Part shown: in pieces, positions 61,393 to 64,000 of the stretch | How the letters are laid out: the number at the start of each line of letters is the position of its first letter | How positions within the stretch are numbered: position 1 is the first letter of the stretch | DNA from: Myxocyprinus asiaticus | Taxonomy: Eukaryota > Chordata > Actinopteri > Cypriniformes > Catostomidae | Assembly (NCBI RefSeq): GCF_019703515.2 | Contig: NC_059362.1 | Location: forward strand, 45,661,826 to 45,725,825 | Direction: 5' to 3' | DNA length: 64,000 nt | Made by a program: the position numbers and the translations under genes | The notes under the pieces: generated by a model | What the model saw: only the letters and a program-made list of their open reading frames with translations | Database searches by the model: none | Told to the model about the DNA's origin: nothing

Positions 61393-61980
61393 GTACTTTA
61401 AAATTTTTTATTTCATCCTTGGAGAGTTTTGGAACGTAGTTAAAGCTGAAGTGTGTAATTTCTGCACCACCAAACAGAAATGCAATAATTAACGTTGTTT
61501 TAAAAACATTGAATAAACAGATAGTCCCGCCCCCAACTCACGCCATTGGTCGAATCAGTGTAGTTGTCTTTTATGAGACGGGTCGCTCAAAAGAAAATTT
61601 ACCAAATAATGGCTTACTTATAGTTGTCACTGCATATTAAGCTGGAATAGAAGAGAGTATTTTAACAACAAAAAAGTTACATACTTCAGCTTTAAAGTCC
61701 AGGTCTGTGAGCTTTGAGTTGTTCTACATGCTAGTGTACTTCGAAAAGTTTATAACATTAACTTTTGGCAGATATACACATTTAAAATGTACACACTTCA
61801 TCTCCTGTGAAAACAGACCAAAAGCAAGTAGCAAATCCTGGTTCATGGCTGTGTCATAAACTAAAAGCTATTGAGCGCCACAGTCTGCTTCAGGAAGTAA
61901 AAATCCCACTCATTTTTTCCGTAGGTGAATCGATTTTTAACGATAACTTATAAAACTTTAACGTCAAACCTACCGTGAGC
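61393..61980. other. dusp10 intron 2, start
   Basis: Intronic. It contains a short pair of inverted segments (TTAAAGCTGAAGTGTGTAATTT near 61440 and ...AAGTTACATACTTCAGCTTTAA near 61680), suggesting a small MITE of about 260 bp. No exon. Confidence 0.6.
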
Positions 61981-62400
61981 GGGGGCCTGGGTAGCTCAAC
62001 GAGTAGGTTTGACACCTGGAGTCGTGAGTTCGAATCCAGGGCGTGCTGAGTGACTCCAGCCAGGTCTCCTAAGCAACCAAATTGGCCCGGTTGCTAGGGA
62101 GGGTAGAGTCACATGGGGTAACCTCCTCGTGGTCGTGATTATTGGTTCTCGCTCTCAATGGGGCGCGTGGTGAGTTGTGCGTGGATCGCGGAGAGTAGCA
62201 TGAGCCTCCACATGCTGTGAGTCTCCGCTGTGTCATGCACAACGAGTCACGTGATAAGATGCGTGGATTAACGGTCTCAGAAGCGGAGGCAACTGAGACT
62301 TGTCCTCTGCCACTCGGATTGAGGTGAGTAACTGCGCCACCATGAGGACCTACTAAGTAGTGGGAACTGGGCATTCCAAATTGGGAGAAAAAAATATAAA
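61981..62400 (+). mobile_element. tRNA-derived SINE, copy 5, with 15-bp target-site duplication
   Basis: The plus-strand head GGGGGCCTGGGTAGCTCAAC and B box GAGTTCGAATCC are followed by the shared body and the GGGCATTCCAAATTGGGAG tail. Flanked by AAACCTACCGTGAGC at 61966-61980 and 62401-62415. The best-preserved copy in the window. Confidence 0.95.
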
Positions 62401-62415
62401 AAACCTACCGTGAGC

Positions 62416-64000
62416 TCCGAGGTTGTTATTCAATGGTATATGCTTCTTTTGAAGCCCTCAGTGCATGTTTCTTCAAGCGTTATTTAACAAAAATCATGTT
62501 TAATAGCAGAATCCCTGGTGAAGAACTACACTACCCATGATGCAGCAGTGAAAAATCCACCAATCAGAGAATTGCGGCAAACAAAGTGCGCCAAAAGAGC
62601 TCTGCAGCAGCCGCCCACTTCCACTGTGATTGATGCAATCGAGTTGCTCTCCCTACACTCTTAAACTACTTTTATATTTGTATATATCTGAATATTTAGC
62701 AATAAAATTGAATTTCTGTAGTTATAATCAACAATTTAAATCAGTAGTTTTATATTTTTCCATTGTTTTTAATTTGATTACGTCATTTGTTTTCGCAGTG
62801 CTTCATGGGATTGTAGTTCATTACCTCTTATTTTGTCTTTTTGTCAGATTTTCTGAATTCTTTTTTGCTTCAAATCAAATTTTTTGATGTTGTGATTCAC
62901 CTCAGAGCTGGTTGGTTTGGTTCATGACTTAGATTGAAAAAAATACAGAGATGGCTGAAAAAATCAGAGATGCTTTTCTTCAAATTTCCTCAAATTTAGA
63001 GTCCTATTCTCGTCATAACATTTGTGTTGCTCTTTTAATTTCAAAAACAGTCACATGAGTCCACGTAAAGCTTTCAGAAATAGAACTTGCTTAATTATTC
63101 ATCTCTCGAAAAGACTGGTTATTCAACACATACTTTTAGTTTCACTGGCATATAAGCTTGATTGAACTAGTTCTGAATCTGAAACAAGAATCTGTAAAGA
63201 TGACACCACACTCTAAGATATTTCTCTGCTTGGAATTTTCTGAATAATCATATGGGATTTCATATTTGATGTTATTAACCCATAGTGAACATAATCCTGA
63301 GTTATCTTGTATTACTTTTTACAGTGGTCCCTATCAACAAACTAGTTGTAAAGTATATCTTTTATGTTGTCAATTGATTGCACTTAAAGTTAAGAGGTAT
63401 GAAATGCTTTCTGATTTTAGCTTGTTGACTGTTTGCATTGAGCATAATGCAGCACTGTGCAGCAGAACCCTCGGTGTGACGGCCATGTGCCATCGCACGC
63501 CTGCGCTCCTGTGGGCCTTGGCAGCCACTGATGGTAAAGAGCGAGCTGTATTCCAGCCTGCTACCATCTTTTCCTTGTTTGGCCAACAGAATTGCCAAAA
63601 CCAAGTGAGCTGCCTACCTAGACAGCATGTTAAAGCATCATAGGCACTCCTGACGCAAAGACTGTTTCAAAAGATAGTAACATAGTGCTGCCTTTAAAGA
63701 TACCTTGCTTAATTTCTAAGGCACAATCGTCCGTATCCTTCGCATAAGCTCAGTGAAAAATCCAAGTTGAGACAATGTCTCTTTTAAATATACTTTTATT
63801 TCATTCAGTACTACAAAATATCTATAAATGTATGCTTTTTGTGTTATGTATTTTTATGCTTATTCAACTATTGCAATTGATTCCAATAGAATTAGGCGTA
63901 AGCATGTTGCTAAGCAACAATGCGACACTCCAGTAAGCATAAAAATAAACAGCACGCAGTTTAAGTTTAGAATCAATATTTTCTAATCTTGGATTTTTAT
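62416..64000. other. dusp10 intron 2, remainder
   Basis: Mostly AT-rich intronic sequence. Open frames near 63270-63640 on both strands lack family resemblance, and the next dusp10 exon (start of the catalytic domain) is not found before the window ends. Confidence 0.55.

Noticed and set aside
63266..63643. A 125-codon plus-strand frame in dusp10 intron 2.
   Set aside because: No family resemblance, no matching splice sites in the dusp10 frame, and open frames on the other strand too. Likely chance.

Overview
The window is from a vertebrate nuclear genome, almost certainly a teleost fish and probably a cypriniform. It has spliced genes with GT-AG introns, about 60-65% AT non-coding DNA, Tc1-like transposons, tRNA-derived SINEs with target-site duplications and long AT microsatellites. 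The gene set and order (mia3 and taf1a head to head, dusp10 further along) matches vertebrate synteny at human 1q41. The fish assignment rests on the repeats and on general knowledge, not on a database search.

Layout: (1) 1-39934, minus strand: mia3 (TANGO1, the ER-exit-site receptor for bulky cargo such as collagens). All 28 coding exons were reconstructed and every splice phase closes, giving a 6378-nt CDS (2125 aa). An alternative first exon at 24699-24785 opens the TANGO1-short form (814 aa). (2) 39935-41860: head-to-head intergenic promoter region. (3) 41861-51621, plus strand: taf1a, the TAF(I)48 subunit of the RNA polymerase I SL1/TIF-IB factor, with 10 coding exons and 441 aa. (4) 51622-56389: intergenic, mostly AT-rich microsatellites plus one TTAA-flanked element. 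(5) From about 56390, plus strand: dusp10 (MKP-5), with promoter and non-coding first exon, a long first intron, and the first coding exon (60597-61392), which carries the rhodanese-like MAPK-binding domain. Its phosphatase exons lie beyond the right edge.

The introns are crowded with repeats. There is a 3.3-kb satellite array (102-bp and about 180-bp periods) in mia3 intron 24, and a second array built around the palindrome ACCGATATATCGGT in intron 20. Five copies of one roughly 420-bp tRNA-derived SINE are present, four with visible target-site duplications. Other elements are two Tc1-like transposase relics, a Tc1-derived fold-back element, several fold-back MITEs, TTAA-flanked piggyBac-like elements and a 158-bp-period array just after dusp10 exon 1.

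The points most worth a second look are a 26-unit, 13-residue acidic Ser/Asp/Glu/Thr repeat inside the ER-luminal part of mia3, the alternative TANGO1-short exon, two GC-AG introns in mia3, and the fold-back and satellite structures. I see no undescribed multi-gene system. The protein genes work in separate pathways: secretory cargo export, rRNA transcription and MAPK dephosphorylation.
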